From Nostoc punctiforme NIES-2108 (GTDB taxonomy: Bacteria; Cyanobacteriota; Cyanobacteriia; Cyanobacteriales; Nostocaceae): a stretch of 36,535 bases of DNA. The DNA lies in NCBI GenBank assembly GCA_003326195.1, contig LXQE01000149.1, positions 1-36,535 of the forward strand, given 5' to 3'. The number at the start of each line of letters is the position of its first letter. Within the stretch, counting starts at the first letter, position 1. Shown piece after piece: positions 24,826-33,325 of this stretch. The translations under genes were made by a program, and so were the position numbers. The notes under the pieces were generated by a model. The model was given only the letters and a program-made list of their open reading frames with translations. It was not told where the DNA came from and ran no database searches.

Positions 24826-25761
24826 ATGGCATTTAAATTCGGCACTCCAGGTTCTGAAACGATAAATGGGACTCCGGCAAATGACACGCTAGACGGTGGT
24901 TTCGGCAATGATATCCTCAATGGTGGCAACGGCGATGATAGTCTACAAGGCGGACCCGGCAATGACGTACTCAATGGCGGGTCTGGAAACGATATCCTCA
25001 TCGGTGTTTGGCCTGGTAGTCCGCTTCCACCTGGATTAGGGGAAACTGATGAGTTGGCTGGCGGGGCTGGGGTAGATAGATTTATCCTGGGCGACGCTGA
25101 AAATGTTTTCTACGACGATACCAACAATACAAGTCCTGGTTTTGGGGACTTGGCTACTATTATTGACTTCGACTCTAGCCAAGATCGAATTGAACTCAAA
25201 GGACCTCCACAGGACTACCGCCTGCAAGTTGCTGGAAGCAGCACACGAATATTCTTAGACAAACCGACAGGAGAGCAAGATGAGATCATAGGTGTTGTGC
25301 AGGGGAGAAAAAATCTCAGACTTGATAGTGATGACTTCTTGTTCTATGAGCGGGAAAACGCTGGAGAAGGTACAAACAACACACTGGGCAGCGCTGAAGG
25401 GTTAGGTTCCTTATCATCAGGCTCAAACGTTAATCTTTCAGCCCAGTTAACAACAGTTCAACCGGGGGATAATCCTGATTTCGACTTTTTTACATTTTCT
25501 TTAGCAAATCCAGGAACTGTCACTATCAGGACAGTGACATCGGGAGATACGGTTCTCGGACTGTTTAACGGTGCTGGGAAGTTAGTGACCAGTAACGACG
25601 ATGGTGGCGGTGGCAATTCGTCATTAATCACCAGTTCTCTGGGTGCAGGTACGTACTCCATCTCAGTGAGTGACTTTGCTTTCTTGCCTCAAGATGGCGG
25701 AAGTTTCTCTGGTAGCGGCTTTAACCCTCTTTCTTATACGTTACAAGTCAGTTTGGCATAA
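24826..25761 (+). CDS. RTX calcium-binding protein with PPC domain
   Basis: A 311-aa protein predicted to be secreted. Residues 8-60 hold four to five glycine-rich nonapeptides (LDGGFGNDI, LNGGNGDDS, LQGGPGNDV, LNGGSGNDI), which wind into a calcium beta-roll. A further GGAGVDRFILGD unit leads into the peptidase-M10-serralysin-like end domain (IIDFDSSQDRIELKG). Residues 185-311 form a PPC-type domain (DFDFFTFSLANPGTVTI, GDTVLGLFNGAGKLV, LGAGTYSISVSDF). There is no signal peptide, so type I secretion by a C-terminal signal is inferred. No catalytic domain is present. It has a good GGAGAG ribosome binding site 5 bases before ATG. It stands alone, with a terminator-like hairpin after it. Confidence 0.9.
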   Translation: MAFKFGTPGSETINGTPANDTLDGGFGNDILNGGNGDDSLQGGPGNDVLNGGSGNDILIGVWPGSPLPPGLGETDELAGGAGVDRFILGDAENVFYDDTNNTSPGFGDLATIIDFDSSQDRIELKGPPQDYRLQVAGSSTRIFLDKPTGEQDEIIGVVQGRKNLRLDSDDFLFYERENAGEGTNNTLGSAEGLGSLSSGSNVNLSAQLTTVQPGDNPDFDFFTFSLANPGTVTIRTVTSGDTVLGLFNGAGKLVTSNDDGGGGNSSLITSSLGAGTYSISVSDFAFLPQDGGSFSGSGFNPLSYTLQVSLA

Positions 25762-25829
25762 GAACGTTGTCAACTTAAAAAAGTACTGACATCAGAGGGC
25801 AGATTCAAGGATACTTTTCTTCCTAGCTA

Positions 25830-25853
25830 GGGGAACACGGTAACGTGTCCCCC
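25830..25853 (+). terminator. Hairpin after the RTX-PPC gene
   Basis: GGGGAACACG-GTAA-CGTGTCCCC, a strong GC stem with one bulged A, 70 bases past the stop codon. No long T-run follows. Confidence 0.5.
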
Positions 25854-25969
25854 TTACCCGACAGGAGACTATTTACAAGTCCGGGCTATTTTATGAGTCA
25901 GAATTCAGAACTCAGCAGTCAGAATAAAGCCATGAATTCTGTATGCCAATTTTCGTAATGCAGAGGTAT

Positions 25970-26587
25970 TTAATCAAAGTCTGTTGGTAAATCTGGTTGG
26001 CGATAATGCTGGAAAAGTCGATTGATTTGTGCTGGTGTCACACGTCCAAGAGAAAGTTCTGGTAACGCACCTTCAGGAAAAAAACCTACTTCTTCAGTTT
26101 CAATACTTGATGATGGAGAACCACCAATAAGTTCACAGTGAAAAAACAACTTGTAGACATAAAACGGTAATGGTGGATGTCCCTGTTTGTTTCTGTCATA
26201 GACTGCTAGAAGTTTGATAGTGCGTGCTTGATATCCTGATTCTTCATATACTTCTTTCACAACTGCCTCACTGGGCGACTCACCAATATCAGCCCATCCA
26301 CCAGGCAAAGTCCAGCAGCCGTCTACTCGTTCCTTGACTAACAATATAGTATCGTCACGAAAAATTGCTCCTCGCACATCAACTTTGGGAGTTGCATATC
26401 CGAGTTCACGGCTAAATAAATTAAGGACATAGCTGTGTTCTACATTCGAGTAAGTCGCCATAATTTCTGTAGCGATCGCTCGTAATTGTTTGTAACGTTC
26501 TATATCATAAACACCGTCAGAATAAGTCAACCCATTTTGAGCGATCGCTTGTAAATTTTGCGCCCATTCCAGCCATTTAGGTTGCAT
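25970..26587 (-). CDS. NUDIX hydrolase
   Basis: A 205-aa Nudix pyrophosphatase hydrolysing a nucleoside diphosphate linked to another group. The Nudix box GWADIGESPSEAVVKEVYEESGY is at about residues 97-120, with Lys in place of the usual Arg and the metal-binding Glu residues kept. Residues 1-65 form the N-terminal helical domain (WLEWAQNLQAIAQNG, YDIERYKQLRAIA) seen in ADP-ribose/UDP-sugar-type members. Substrate cannot be fixed from sequence. It lies 140 bases downstream of pgk on the same strand, with a heptamer repeat between, so cotranscription is possible but not required. Confidence 0.92.
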   Translation of the reverse strand: MQPKWLEWAQNLQAIAQNGLTYSDGVYDIERYKQLRAIATEIMATYSNVEHSYVLNLFSRELGYATPKVDVRGAIFRDDTILLVKERVDGCWTLPGGWADIGESPSEAVVKEVYEESGYQARTIKLLAVYDRNKQGHPPLPFYVYKLFFHCELIGGSPSSSIETEEVGFFPEGALPELSLGRVTPAQINRLFQHYRQPDLPTDFD

Positions 26588-26684
26588 ATATTTTTCTTAT
26601 GTTGGGGATTGGATCTTAGGTATTGGGGAAAGGTGACAGGTGATAGGTGATAGGGAATAATCTGTACCCTGTAACCTGTACCCT

Positions 26685-26726
26685 ATTCCCTTCTTCAGTC
26701 CCTAGTCCCCAGTCCCCAGTCCCTAC
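26685..26726. repeat. Heptamer repeat CCCCAGT-type after pgk
   Basis: Several near-identical 7-base units (AGTCCCC/CCCCAGT) lie immediately past the pgk stop codon, the classic cyanobacterial STRR form. Confidence 0.75.
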
Positions 26727-27929
26727 TTATGCATCATCTAAAGCTGCAATTCCAGGCAATACCTTGCCTTCAAGTAACTCCAAGCTAGCGCCGCCGCCGG
26801 TGGAGATATGGCTCATTTGATCGGCTAAACCAACTTTTTCCACAGCCGCTACTGAGTCGCCACCGCCAATGATGGTAGTTGTGCCAGTTTTACCGATTTC
26901 GGCGAGGGTATGAGCAATCGCTTCCGTACCTTTCGCAAATTTATCAAACTCAAACACACCCATTGGCCCGTTCCAAATTACCGTTTTGGTATCTGCAAGG
27001 GCTTCTTGGAAAAATTTCACCGAGTCTGGCCCAATATCCAAACCCATCCAACCATCGGGGATATTCTCAATGCTAACGGTTTGAGAATTGGCATCAGGGG
27101 CAAAGTTATCTGCCAATACCACATCTGTGGGAAGCAATAAAGCAACGCCACGTTCTTTAGCCTTAGCTTCCAAAGATTTCGCTAGTTCCAGCTTGTCTTC
27201 TTCTACCAAAGACTTACCAACATTCAAACCACGGGCTTTGTAGAAGGTGAAAATCATCCCACCGCCAATGATCAGCTTGTCGCACTTCTCTAGCAATGTT
27301 TCAATTACACCAATTTTGCTGGAAACTTTGGAACCGCCAATAATTGCTGCTAAAGGACGTTGGGGATTTTCAATGGCGTTTTGCAGATATTGCAATTCCT
27401 TCTCAACCAAATATCCAGCCACAGAAGGGCTGAGGAATTTAGTCACACCTTCAGTAGAAGCATGGGCGCGGTGTGCAGTACCAAAAGCATCATTTACATA
27501 AAAATCAGCATTAGCTGCCAATTTTTTCGCAAATTCTGGGTCGTTTTTCTCTTCTTCTTTGTAAAAACGGACATTTTCGAGTAACAGCACTTGGCCATTT
27601 TGCAACGCGCCAACTTTAGCTGCAACTTCATCACCAATGGAATCATCAGTTTTAATGACTTCTTGCCCCAGTAACTCAGACAGACGCTTGGCAACGGGAG
27701 TTAGGCGTAATTTGTCATCCACACCCTTGGGACGGCCAAAATGGCTGGCGAGAATGACCTTAGCTCCCTTCTGCGTCAAATCTTGGATGGTTGGTAGAGC
27801 GGCGCGAATGCGAGTATCGTCGGTAATGTTGCCTTGATCGTCCACAGGCACATTAAAGTCAACCCGCACTAAGGCACGTTTCCCAGAGATATCAGCCGAA
27901 GATAAACTTGCTAAACTTTTTTTGGACAC
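26727..27929 (-). CDS. pgk: Phosphoglycerate kinase
   Basis: Interconverts 1,3-bisphosphoglycerate and 3-phosphoglycerate in glycolysis and the Calvin cycle. At 400 aa it is full length. The N-terminal substrate domain shows [25 protein letters not shown] and [11 protein letters not shown]. Then come [14 protein letters not shown], the hinge and VGGSK-like [13 protein letters not shown]. The nucleotide domain ends with [17 protein letters not shown] and [13 protein letters not shown], then [16 protein letters not shown]. It begins with GTG, which follows CAGGAGA at about 9 bases. It is divergent from the universal stress protein gene by 80 bases. Nothing is unusual. Confidence 0.97.
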   Translation of the reverse strand: MSKKSLASLSSADISGKRALVRVDFNVPVDDQGNITDDTRIRAALPTIQDLTQKGAKVILASHFGRPKGVDDKLRLTPVAKRLSELLGQEVIKTDDSIGDEVAAKVGALQNGQVLLLENVRFYKEEEKNDPEFAKKLAANADFYVNDAFGTAHRAHASTEGVTKFLSPSVAGYLVEKELQYLQNAIENPQRPLAAIIGGSKVSSKIGVIETLLEKCDKLIIGGGMIFTFYKARGLNVGKSLVEEDKLELAKSLEAKAKERGVALLLPTDVVLADNFAPDANSQTVSIENIPDGWMGLDIGPDSVKFFQEALADTKTVIWNGPMGVFEFDKFAKGTEAIAHTLAEIGKTGTTTIIGGGDSVAAVEKVGLADQMSHISTGGGASLELLEGKVLPGIAALDDA

Positions 27930-28009
27930 ACCAAACTCTCCTGATTGCCTTTTTGTTATTGTTTTGAAAGTAGAACCATCAAGATTTTACCGGAGTCAGG
28001 GGTACCCAA

Positions 28010-28429
28010 GTGACAGATATATTTAAGACGGTATTATTTCCTATCGATCAAAGCCGGGAAACGCGGGAAGCTGCTGATGTTGTTACCAACGTAGTCAAAA
28101 AGTACGGCAGTCGCTTGATACTGCTATCTGTGGTAGAAGAACCACCTCCAGACGCGCCTAGTGCCGATGATCCGATGGTGTCGCCAGAGGTAGTTGCGAA
28201 ACTACTGGAAAATGCCCAATCTTTATTTTCTGGGCAAGGAATTCAATCTGAAACCCTAGAAAGACGAGGCAAACCAGCTTTTACGATCTGCGATGTTGCT
28301 GATGAAATCGGGGCAGATTTAATTATCATGGGCTGTCGGGGGCTAGGCTTGACTGAAGAGGGAGCGGATGATAGCGTTACCACTCGCGTGATTAACCTTT
28401 CCCCTTGCCCAGTGTTGATTGTGCCTTAG
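28010..28429 (+). CDS. Universal stress protein (UspA family)
   Basis: A 139-aa single-domain USP. It opens FKTVLFPIDQSRETREAADVV, and the ATP-type loop IIMGCRGLGLTEEGADDSVTTRVINLSPCPVLIV gives the GxxG-x9-G(S/T)-like pattern in relaxed form, with Asp/Asp where Ser is common, so nucleotide binding is uncertain. It starts with GTG; an AGGGG tract lies upstream. It is divergent from pgk, which shares the short upstream region. Confidence 0.9.
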   Translation: MTDIFKTVLFPIDQSRETREAADVVTNVVKKYGSRLILLSVVEEPPPDAPSADDPMVSPEVVAKLLENAQSLFSGQGIQSETLERRGKPAFTICDVADEIGADLIIMGCRGLGLTEEGADDSVTTRVINLSPCPVLIVP

Positions 28430-28758
28430 CAGTGTGTTGTGGAATGCTGGTAAATTTTTAGTGCGATCGCTAATTAAAAAAGAGGGGAAAAGGATGAATG
28501 TCACGAAGAAAAGGTGAAACCCTTGCTTCTTCTGGGTGTGGGAGTGTAGAGGAAGTAGTTGATTTGTAAGTATTATTTGGTTTTTAATTCTTCACTGTGC
28601 AACCCTTACACCCAAAAGTCAGGCAGATTAAGGATTTGCACTTTTCTTAGTGCCATTCGTCTGTATACCTAATTAAAAGTTTTTTGTTTTAGATGCCTCT
28701 TTTTGATCCAATCGGCAACCCAAAGCACAGTCTACCGATCGGGAATTCCAAACACAAT
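28430..28758. other. Intergenic region, no gene seen
   Basis: About 330 bases between the stress protein and the RTX fragment. There is one GCGATCGC site, and no frame or repeat that I can support. Confidence 0.4.
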
Positions 28759-29076
28759 TTACAGTAGGGCAGTGCCAAAAAAGACGATTTCCTCAACATT
28801 CAAGACATTAAGGGTGAACTCATCACGTTTAATGGTGTAATTATTGGAGTTGCCTAAAATGGTGTAATCAGTTTTTAAATCAGACAGAATTAGTTTGTCC
28901 CATCCCGATCCACCATTGATTGTGGCATTACCGTAACCAACATCAAATGTGTCGGCTCCTGATCCACCCTTAAGCAAGACATTGGCAATAGCGCCCCCTT
29001 GGTCTGAAACCGCTTTACCGCTATCATCAATTCGACGGGCTTTGAAGTAATCGTTACCGTTTCCGCCATCAATAAT
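28759..29076 (-). pseudogene. RTX protein, 3' fragment
   Basis: On the minus strand the frame reads IIDGGNGNDYFKARRIDD, then GGSGADTFDVGYG, NGGSGWDKLIL and a closing NVLNVEEIVFFGTALL typical of the ends of cyanobacterial RTX proteins. It opens directly after TAA (29077-29079) with no ATG/GTG start, so only the last ~100 codons of a longer protein remain. A TTG at 28977 is the only start option. I call it a truncated remnant, unrelated in position to the intact RTX gene at 24826. Confidence 0.65.
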
Positions 29077-29176
29077 TTATAAATAAAAATGACAAACAGA
29101 AAATTCTGAGCGCCGGAAGTCAGCGCTCAGAACTTTAGAGACAAAGCTTGCATATTTACACGCTTTACCTAACAGC

Positions 29177-29887
29177 TTAAAAGCGATAGTTGCGATCGCG
29201 CACCCACATACTAAGTGGCACTGCCTTTCCTTGTGGATCTACTTTCGCCTTGACCACAATAGGTGGTACTTGTCCTCTGCGGGTGCGTTGGGCTTGTAAG
29301 TCGTTCCGAATCTGCTGCCGTTGGTTTTCTGGGATGTAATATGTTTCCAAACCGTAGTTAACGGAACCATCCTGATAAACACCTTTTAAGGCTACTTGGT
29401 TAGCTCTTAGAGTTGTGGGGCGATCACTACTTACTCGTAACGGTCTCCAAGCTCTAGGAACACCACGACCAGAAGATAATTGCTCTTGCAAAGTCACATA
29501 AATATTAGTTCCTTCAGGCAATCTTCTGCCACTTCCACGACCTCTGCTGACTAATGTTTGCCAGCCAGGTAGTCTGCTCAAATTTGAGGTACGGGATATA
29601 TTGTAATCTAAGGCTAAGGTGTTACCTTCGATCGCATTGTTAGGGTCTACAGGTACGGTTTGCAAAATCACCGTCTTACCTGTTACGTCTGTATAAACTG
29701 CTTGGGCTGGTACTGCCATAATTAGCCCTGTTTGCAGCGCCAGGGGAGCAAGTAACCGCCAGAAAGGTAAGGACTTATTCGATTTTTGTTCAGTAGCAAT
29801 CAAGTAATCCCGAAAAGTCACCTTACTGGAAAATTCGGCTTCAGGAGACAAGGGTTTATTTTTAGATTCAGAAGAAGTATTAGTCAT
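29177..29887 (-). CDS. GDYXXLXY-family membrane-anchored protein
   Basis: A 236-aa protein of the GDYXXLXY group, function unknown. A cytoplasmic tail of about 40 residues precedes one membrane segment (FWRLLAPLALQTGLIMAV), with the remainder outside. The conserved core after the helix is TGKTVILQTVPVDPNNAIEG, NTLALDYNIS and GLETYYIPENQRQQI. The motif that names the family is altered: G-D-Y becomes G-N-T (residues 88-90), while LxY (93, 95) is kept. The usual partner, a DUF2157 membrane protein, lies upstream on the same strand. ATG is preceded by AGGA at 8 bases. Confidence 0.82.
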   Translation of the reverse strand: MTNTSSESKNKPLSPEAEFSSKVTFRDYLIATEQKSNKSLPFWRLLAPLALQTGLIMAVPAQAVYTDVTGKTVILQTVPVDPNNAIEGNTLALDYNISRTSNLSRLPGWQTLVSRGRGSGRRLPEGTNIYVTLQEQLSSGRGVPRAWRPLRVSSDRPTTLRANQVALKGVYQDGSVNYGLETYYIPENQRQQIRNDLQAQRTRRGQVPPIVVKAKVDPQGKAVPLSMWVRDRNYRF

Positions 29888-30102
29888 GAGCGTAGTCCTA
29901 AAAAGCAGAGGTCTTGAAGAGGTTAAAAGTAACGAGATTAGGACTAACGCAGAGAAACTTTAAAAACTTTGACGCACAGAGATTTTTAGTTAGGAGTTAA
30001 GAGTTAGGAATCATTCAATTTTAGATTTAGTGAACTTTTCCTGAATTCTGACCGGAGGCGGAGCGTCTCTGGCTCTGCTCCTGAATTCTTTCATCTTTTG
30101 CA
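29888..30102. other. Spacer between DUF2157 and GDYXXLXY genes
   Basis: 215 bases with a small repeat: GAATTC-bounded sequence near 30050-30090 containing GGAGGCGGAGCGTCTCTGGC, resembling dispersed Nostoc repeats. It may separate transcription of the pair. Confidence 0.4.
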
Positions 30103-31521
30103 CTACTTCTTACTTGTAGAGCTAGCACCAGGTAAACGGCGTTCAAACCAGAGTCCAGCGCTAATTAAAGCAGAACCGCACAGGACATAGACTAGCGACT
30201 TAAAAAGTAAATCGGTGTCGTACTCCTGCACGCGACTGATAATTTGCAGTGTTACTAACAGCATACCGCCCCAAAAGGAACTTCTGTTGCTTAATTTCAA
30301 TCCTTCTTGAATTAGTCCCCAGGCTAATGTTGCAAGAAGTACATTGAAAATAAAAATGCCAAGTTCATCAATCCGGCTGATAGTTTGATGCCAAAAAGGT
30401 ACTATTGCAATAAAGACAAGAAATGTACTAATGACAGCAGTTGTGAAAATCACTTCGCGGCGCGGAGGATTATTTCTTTGGCGCAGTAGAAACAACCATT
30501 GTAAAACTGCCAAGCCACTGAGAATCCCCAAATCAATGATCGGCAGAGACTCAAATAAGTTTGTCAAATTCGTTGGCTGATTATAACTATAATCTGGAGA
30601 TTCCCAGACCCAACGAAAAGACAAAACGTAAAAGACGATGCCAAAGCTTAACAACGCTAAATTACGGGCTAGAGATTGAAACAATCTGTAATTTATGGTT
30701 GGAAAGAGTAAATCATCATAACTCCAGAATAATGCAGGTGGCAGTGTAAAAGCAAAAGATGCCACCCAAGGGGCTATATCAGCATAATTTAGCAGTGGCA
30801 GTGGATTAAGGTTAGCTTGTAAGGAACTAGCAAAAACAAAGGCTGCTAGACCAAAAATCCAACGGGAACGACAGAAGTAGGCTAAGGGTACAAATACCAG
30901 CCATGCCAACAAAGGCATATGCTGCACTACTAGCCGCGACCAAGTTAACTCTCCTGTTGCGTACCATAAGTCTTCTAGTCCAGTCCAGTAGCCGATTTCC
31001 ACGAGGACAATTGACAGAATTCCTAAAGAATTTAAGGACAAACTGAAGGCCATGACCACAACACCGAACCCCCAAGCGAGAAACAGTTGGGAAGCCGAAC
31101 CGATGATATTGAACATCTGGGCCATCAGCAGTAAGTTTGCACCGAAGATGAAGGCGCTTAAAATTAGCAACCCCTCTCCTAGTTGGCGTTTGCTTCGTTC
31201 TGGCTTCTTTCCTTCAGGTGGTCTCCAGGTGTAAAATCCAGTGATGGCGATCGCAAAAAACAAACTCATCATCAGAATAATTTTGATTTCTCGCGATCCT
31301 CCCTGCCAGTTTCCTGATACAAAGGTAATTATGCCTAAGCATAAAAGTATGCTACCGATAGCTATAGCGATCGCTTTATTGCGATCGCGTGCAGCAGCTT
31401 CTAGGTTTTTAAATTGATAACGTTCTGCTATCTGCTCATACTGCGAAGAACTAATTAATCCTTCATCCCTCCATAATTGTGCTTGTTTGCGTAATTTGTC
31501 CTGAAAACTATCTAAAAACAT
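30103..31521 (-). CDS. DUF2157 multi-pass membrane protein
   Basis: A 472-aa inner-membrane protein. The first 60 residues form the DUF2157 soluble cap (FQDKLRKQAQLWRDEGLIS, then SQYEQIAERYQFK), followed by about twelve hydrophobic segments, e.g. AIAIGSILLCLGIITFVSGN and LGEGLLILSAFIFGANLLLM. The family is widespread, its function unknown, and it often neighbours GDYXXLXY proteins as here. ATG 31521 is chosen because GGAG sits 6 bases upstream and DUF2157 starts there; the longer frame begins at a TTG (31566) with 15 atypical residues. No enzymatic motif is visible. Confidence 0.85.
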   Translation of the reverse strand: MFLDSFQDKLRKQAQLWRDEGLISSSQYEQIAERYQFKNLEAAARDRNKAIAIAIGSILLCLGIITFVSGNWQGGSREIKIILMMSLFFAIAITGFYTWRPPEGKKPERSKRQLGEGLLILSAFIFGANLLLMAQMFNIIGSASQLFLAWGFGVVVMAFSLSLNSLGILSIVLVEIGYWTGLEDLWYATGELTWSRLVVQHMPLLAWLVFVPLAYFCRSRWIFGLAAFVFASSLQANLNPLPLLNYADIAPWVASFAFTLPPALFWSYDDLLFPTINYRLFQSLARNLALLSFGIVFYVLSFRWVWESPDYSYNQPTNLTNLFESLPIIDLGILSGLAVLQWLFLLRQRNNPPRREVIFTTAVISTFLVFIAIVPFWHQTISRIDELGIFIFNVLLATLAWGLIQEGLKLSNRSSFWGGMLLVTLQIISRVQEYDTDLLFKSLVYVLCGSALISAGLWFERRLPGASSTSKK

Positions 31522-31527
31522 GACCTT

Positions 31528-31531
31528 CTCC
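31528..31531 (-). promoter_or_regulatory. Ribosome binding site deciding the DUF2157 start
   Basis: GGAG on the minus strand, 6 bases before ATG 31521; nothing similar precedes the TTG at 31566. Confidence 0.5.
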
Positions 31532-31727
31532 GGTGCAGTGGGGTAGCTTGGCCATTGCGTTCCCAATGGCGGTCATTATATTTTGAGTATGAAGCCAAAA
31601 GCCTTAATTACATTGTTCTTGTGTAACAGTTTGATTTTGATTTAGATACAACGTACTAATTCGTAATTCGTAATGGGCTTCGCCCCGCTACGCTAACGTA
31701 ATTCGTAATTGATAACTCATCATCTAC

Positions 31728-32687
31728 ATGGAAAAACCTTCTAATTTATTACTTAAAGTCTCGCGGCGTTTGTTCGCTAATCTAGATGAGCAAGAAAAAT
31801 TTATTGAGGCTTTAATCAATCCTCAGCCTTTTTCACCTAGTATTCTTTGGTGTCAAGAAAAGCCAGATATTTCACCTTTGGCAGTGGAAATACCAACCTC
31901 TTGGCAACCACAATTTATAGACCGCTTATCTCTGGGAGAAAAACCTGGTAAGCATCCCTTGCATGAAAAAGGATATTTCTATTGTTTAGATTTTTCTTCG
32001 GTGTTTGCAGCTACTACTTTGTTAGCTATTCCTGAGTCAGTGCGTTTAGTTTTTGATATGTGTGCCGCACCGGGAGGTAAAAGTATCTTCGCTTGGAGAG
32101 CTTTAAAACCTGAATTACTCATCAGTAATGAAGTAATTGGCAAACGTCTGGGAATGCTAATTTCTAATTTGAAGCGTTGCCAGGTTAGCCCTAGCGCAGT
32201 GGTTAATCGAGATTCGAGCATATTTGCCGAAATCTTTCCTGGCTCTAGCAATCTAGTCATAGTAGATGCTCCGTGTACTGGACAATCTTTACTTGCCAAA
32301 GGTGAAAAAGCACCCGGATGTTTTCACCCAACTGCTATTAACAAGAGCGCAAATCGGCAAAAGCGTATTATCGCTAACTCTGCTAAAATTGTTTCACCGC
32401 AAGGCTATCTTGCTTATATGACTTGCACATATTCGCCCGAAGAAAATGAGCAAGTTTGTGAATGGTTTTTGGAACGTTTTCCCCAGTTTAAAGCGATAGA
32501 AATTAGTAATTTAACCAAATATCAATCTCATTTAACCACGATACCTTGTTATCGGATATTTCCTCAAGACAGGTTAGGTGCTGGTGCATTTACAGCCCTA
32601 TTTAAACATACTAATGAGGACGAATATGAGCCTAAAGAAGTAGATTTAAATACAATTTCTTCACTGTATATTTACCAAAATATCTGA
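31728..32687 (+). CDS. RsmB/NOP-family RNA cytosine-5 methyltransferase
   Basis: A 319-aa RNA m5C methyltransferase using SAM. Motif I is FDMCAAPGGKSIFAWRAL. The two cysteines are present: DAPCTGQSL (releasing Cys) and MTCTYSPEENEQV (nucleophile). It lacks the N-terminal NusB-like domain of E. coli RsmB, starting with a short RNA-binding-type segment, so it is closer to the shorter NOP/YebU-like group. The target base cannot be assigned. ATG 31728 is the only sensible start; no good Shine-Dalgarno is visible. Confidence 0.88.
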   Translation: MEKPSNLLLKVSRRLFANLDEQEKFIEALINPQPFSPSILWCQEKPDISPLAVEIPTSWQPQFIDRLSLGEKPGKHPLHEKGYFYCLDFSSVFAATTLLAIPESVRLVFDMCAAPGGKSIFAWRALKPELLISNEVIGKRLGMLISNLKRCQVSPSAVVNRDSSIFAEIFPGSSNLVIVDAPCTGQSLLAKGEKAPGCFHPTAINKSANRQKRIIANSAKIVSPQGYLAYMTCTYSPEENEQVCEWFLERFPQFKAIEISNLTKYQSHLTTIPCYRIFPQDRLGAGAFTALFKHTNEDEYEPKEVDLNTISSLYIYQNI

Positions 32688-32767
32688 TTAAGGAAATATA
32701 CAATAATAATGGAGTGTTGAGCTATTCATAGTAGACATTAAGCCGCATTTAAGTCGGTTGTGTTGCC

Positions 32768-32808
32768 AAAATTTAGGTGAGCTAGATAAACTACCTCACC
32801 TAAATTTT
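32768..32808. terminator. Bidirectional terminator between convergent genes
   Basis: Perfect 14-bp inverted repeat AAAATTTAGGTGAG / CTCACCTAAATTTT with a 13-base loop. The A/T ends give a U-tract in either direction, and it lies between the two gene ends. Confidence 0.75.
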
Positions 32809-32835
32809 AAACTTAATTTACAGACTAATAGTCCA

Positions 32836-33081
32836 TCAATTTGGAGAACAGTTGGCGCAAAAATCAGGACTGAATTTACAAAATTGGCTACCTGTTAATG
32901 GGTAAGCTGTACAATAAGGGAAACTTGTAAGTTCAATTTTGGCTACTTGTAATTTGGAACCATTTGCCAATGTTTCAGTAAGTTTGGTTTTATCAGCCAA
33001 AAGGATAGCTAAAATCTTCGGTAACGCTATGCAAGCAGCAATATTGAGCAGCGTTAGCATGATGGCGTCTATAAAATTCAT
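32836..33081 (-). CDS. Small membrane/exported protein, cysteine-rich tail, 81 aa
   Basis: I do not recognise a family. Residues 4-28 are a hydrophobic helix (DAIMLTLLNIAACIALPKILAI would fit an anchor or signal). A lysine/threonine-rich middle follows, and the end has four cysteines (FPYCTAYPLTGSQFC, then PDFCANC). AGGAG lies 10 bases before ATG. It is convergent with the RsmB-like gene across a terminator and divergent from aas. Cysteine spacing suggests a metal site or disulphides, but this is inference. Confidence 0.6.
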   Translation of the reverse strand: MNFIDAIMLTLLNIAACIALPKILAILLADKTKLTETLANGSKLQVAKIELTSFPYCTAYPLTGSQFCKFSPDFCANCSPN

Positions 33082-33325
33082 AGGTAATCATCTCCTGTGA
33101 AACATAGGCGTAGCCCGTCGTAGACATTGCTGTTCTTAGATGCAAACACAATCATTGCTTGCACTCTATGTAAATTAACTTTAACATAAATTTTTGTAAA
33201 TATAAACGTGGAATTCCTGGAATTATCATACACAGAAGGGTATGTGGATAATAAGGATGGTTATTGTAGCGGAATAACAAAATAAGCTGGAAAATAATCA
33301 GTTTAAAATCTTTAAGTAAGGTGTT

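Noticed and set aside
24826..25761. Active protease or haemolysin
   Set aside because: Only calcium-binding repeats and a PPC domain are present; no catalytic domain or zinc motif.
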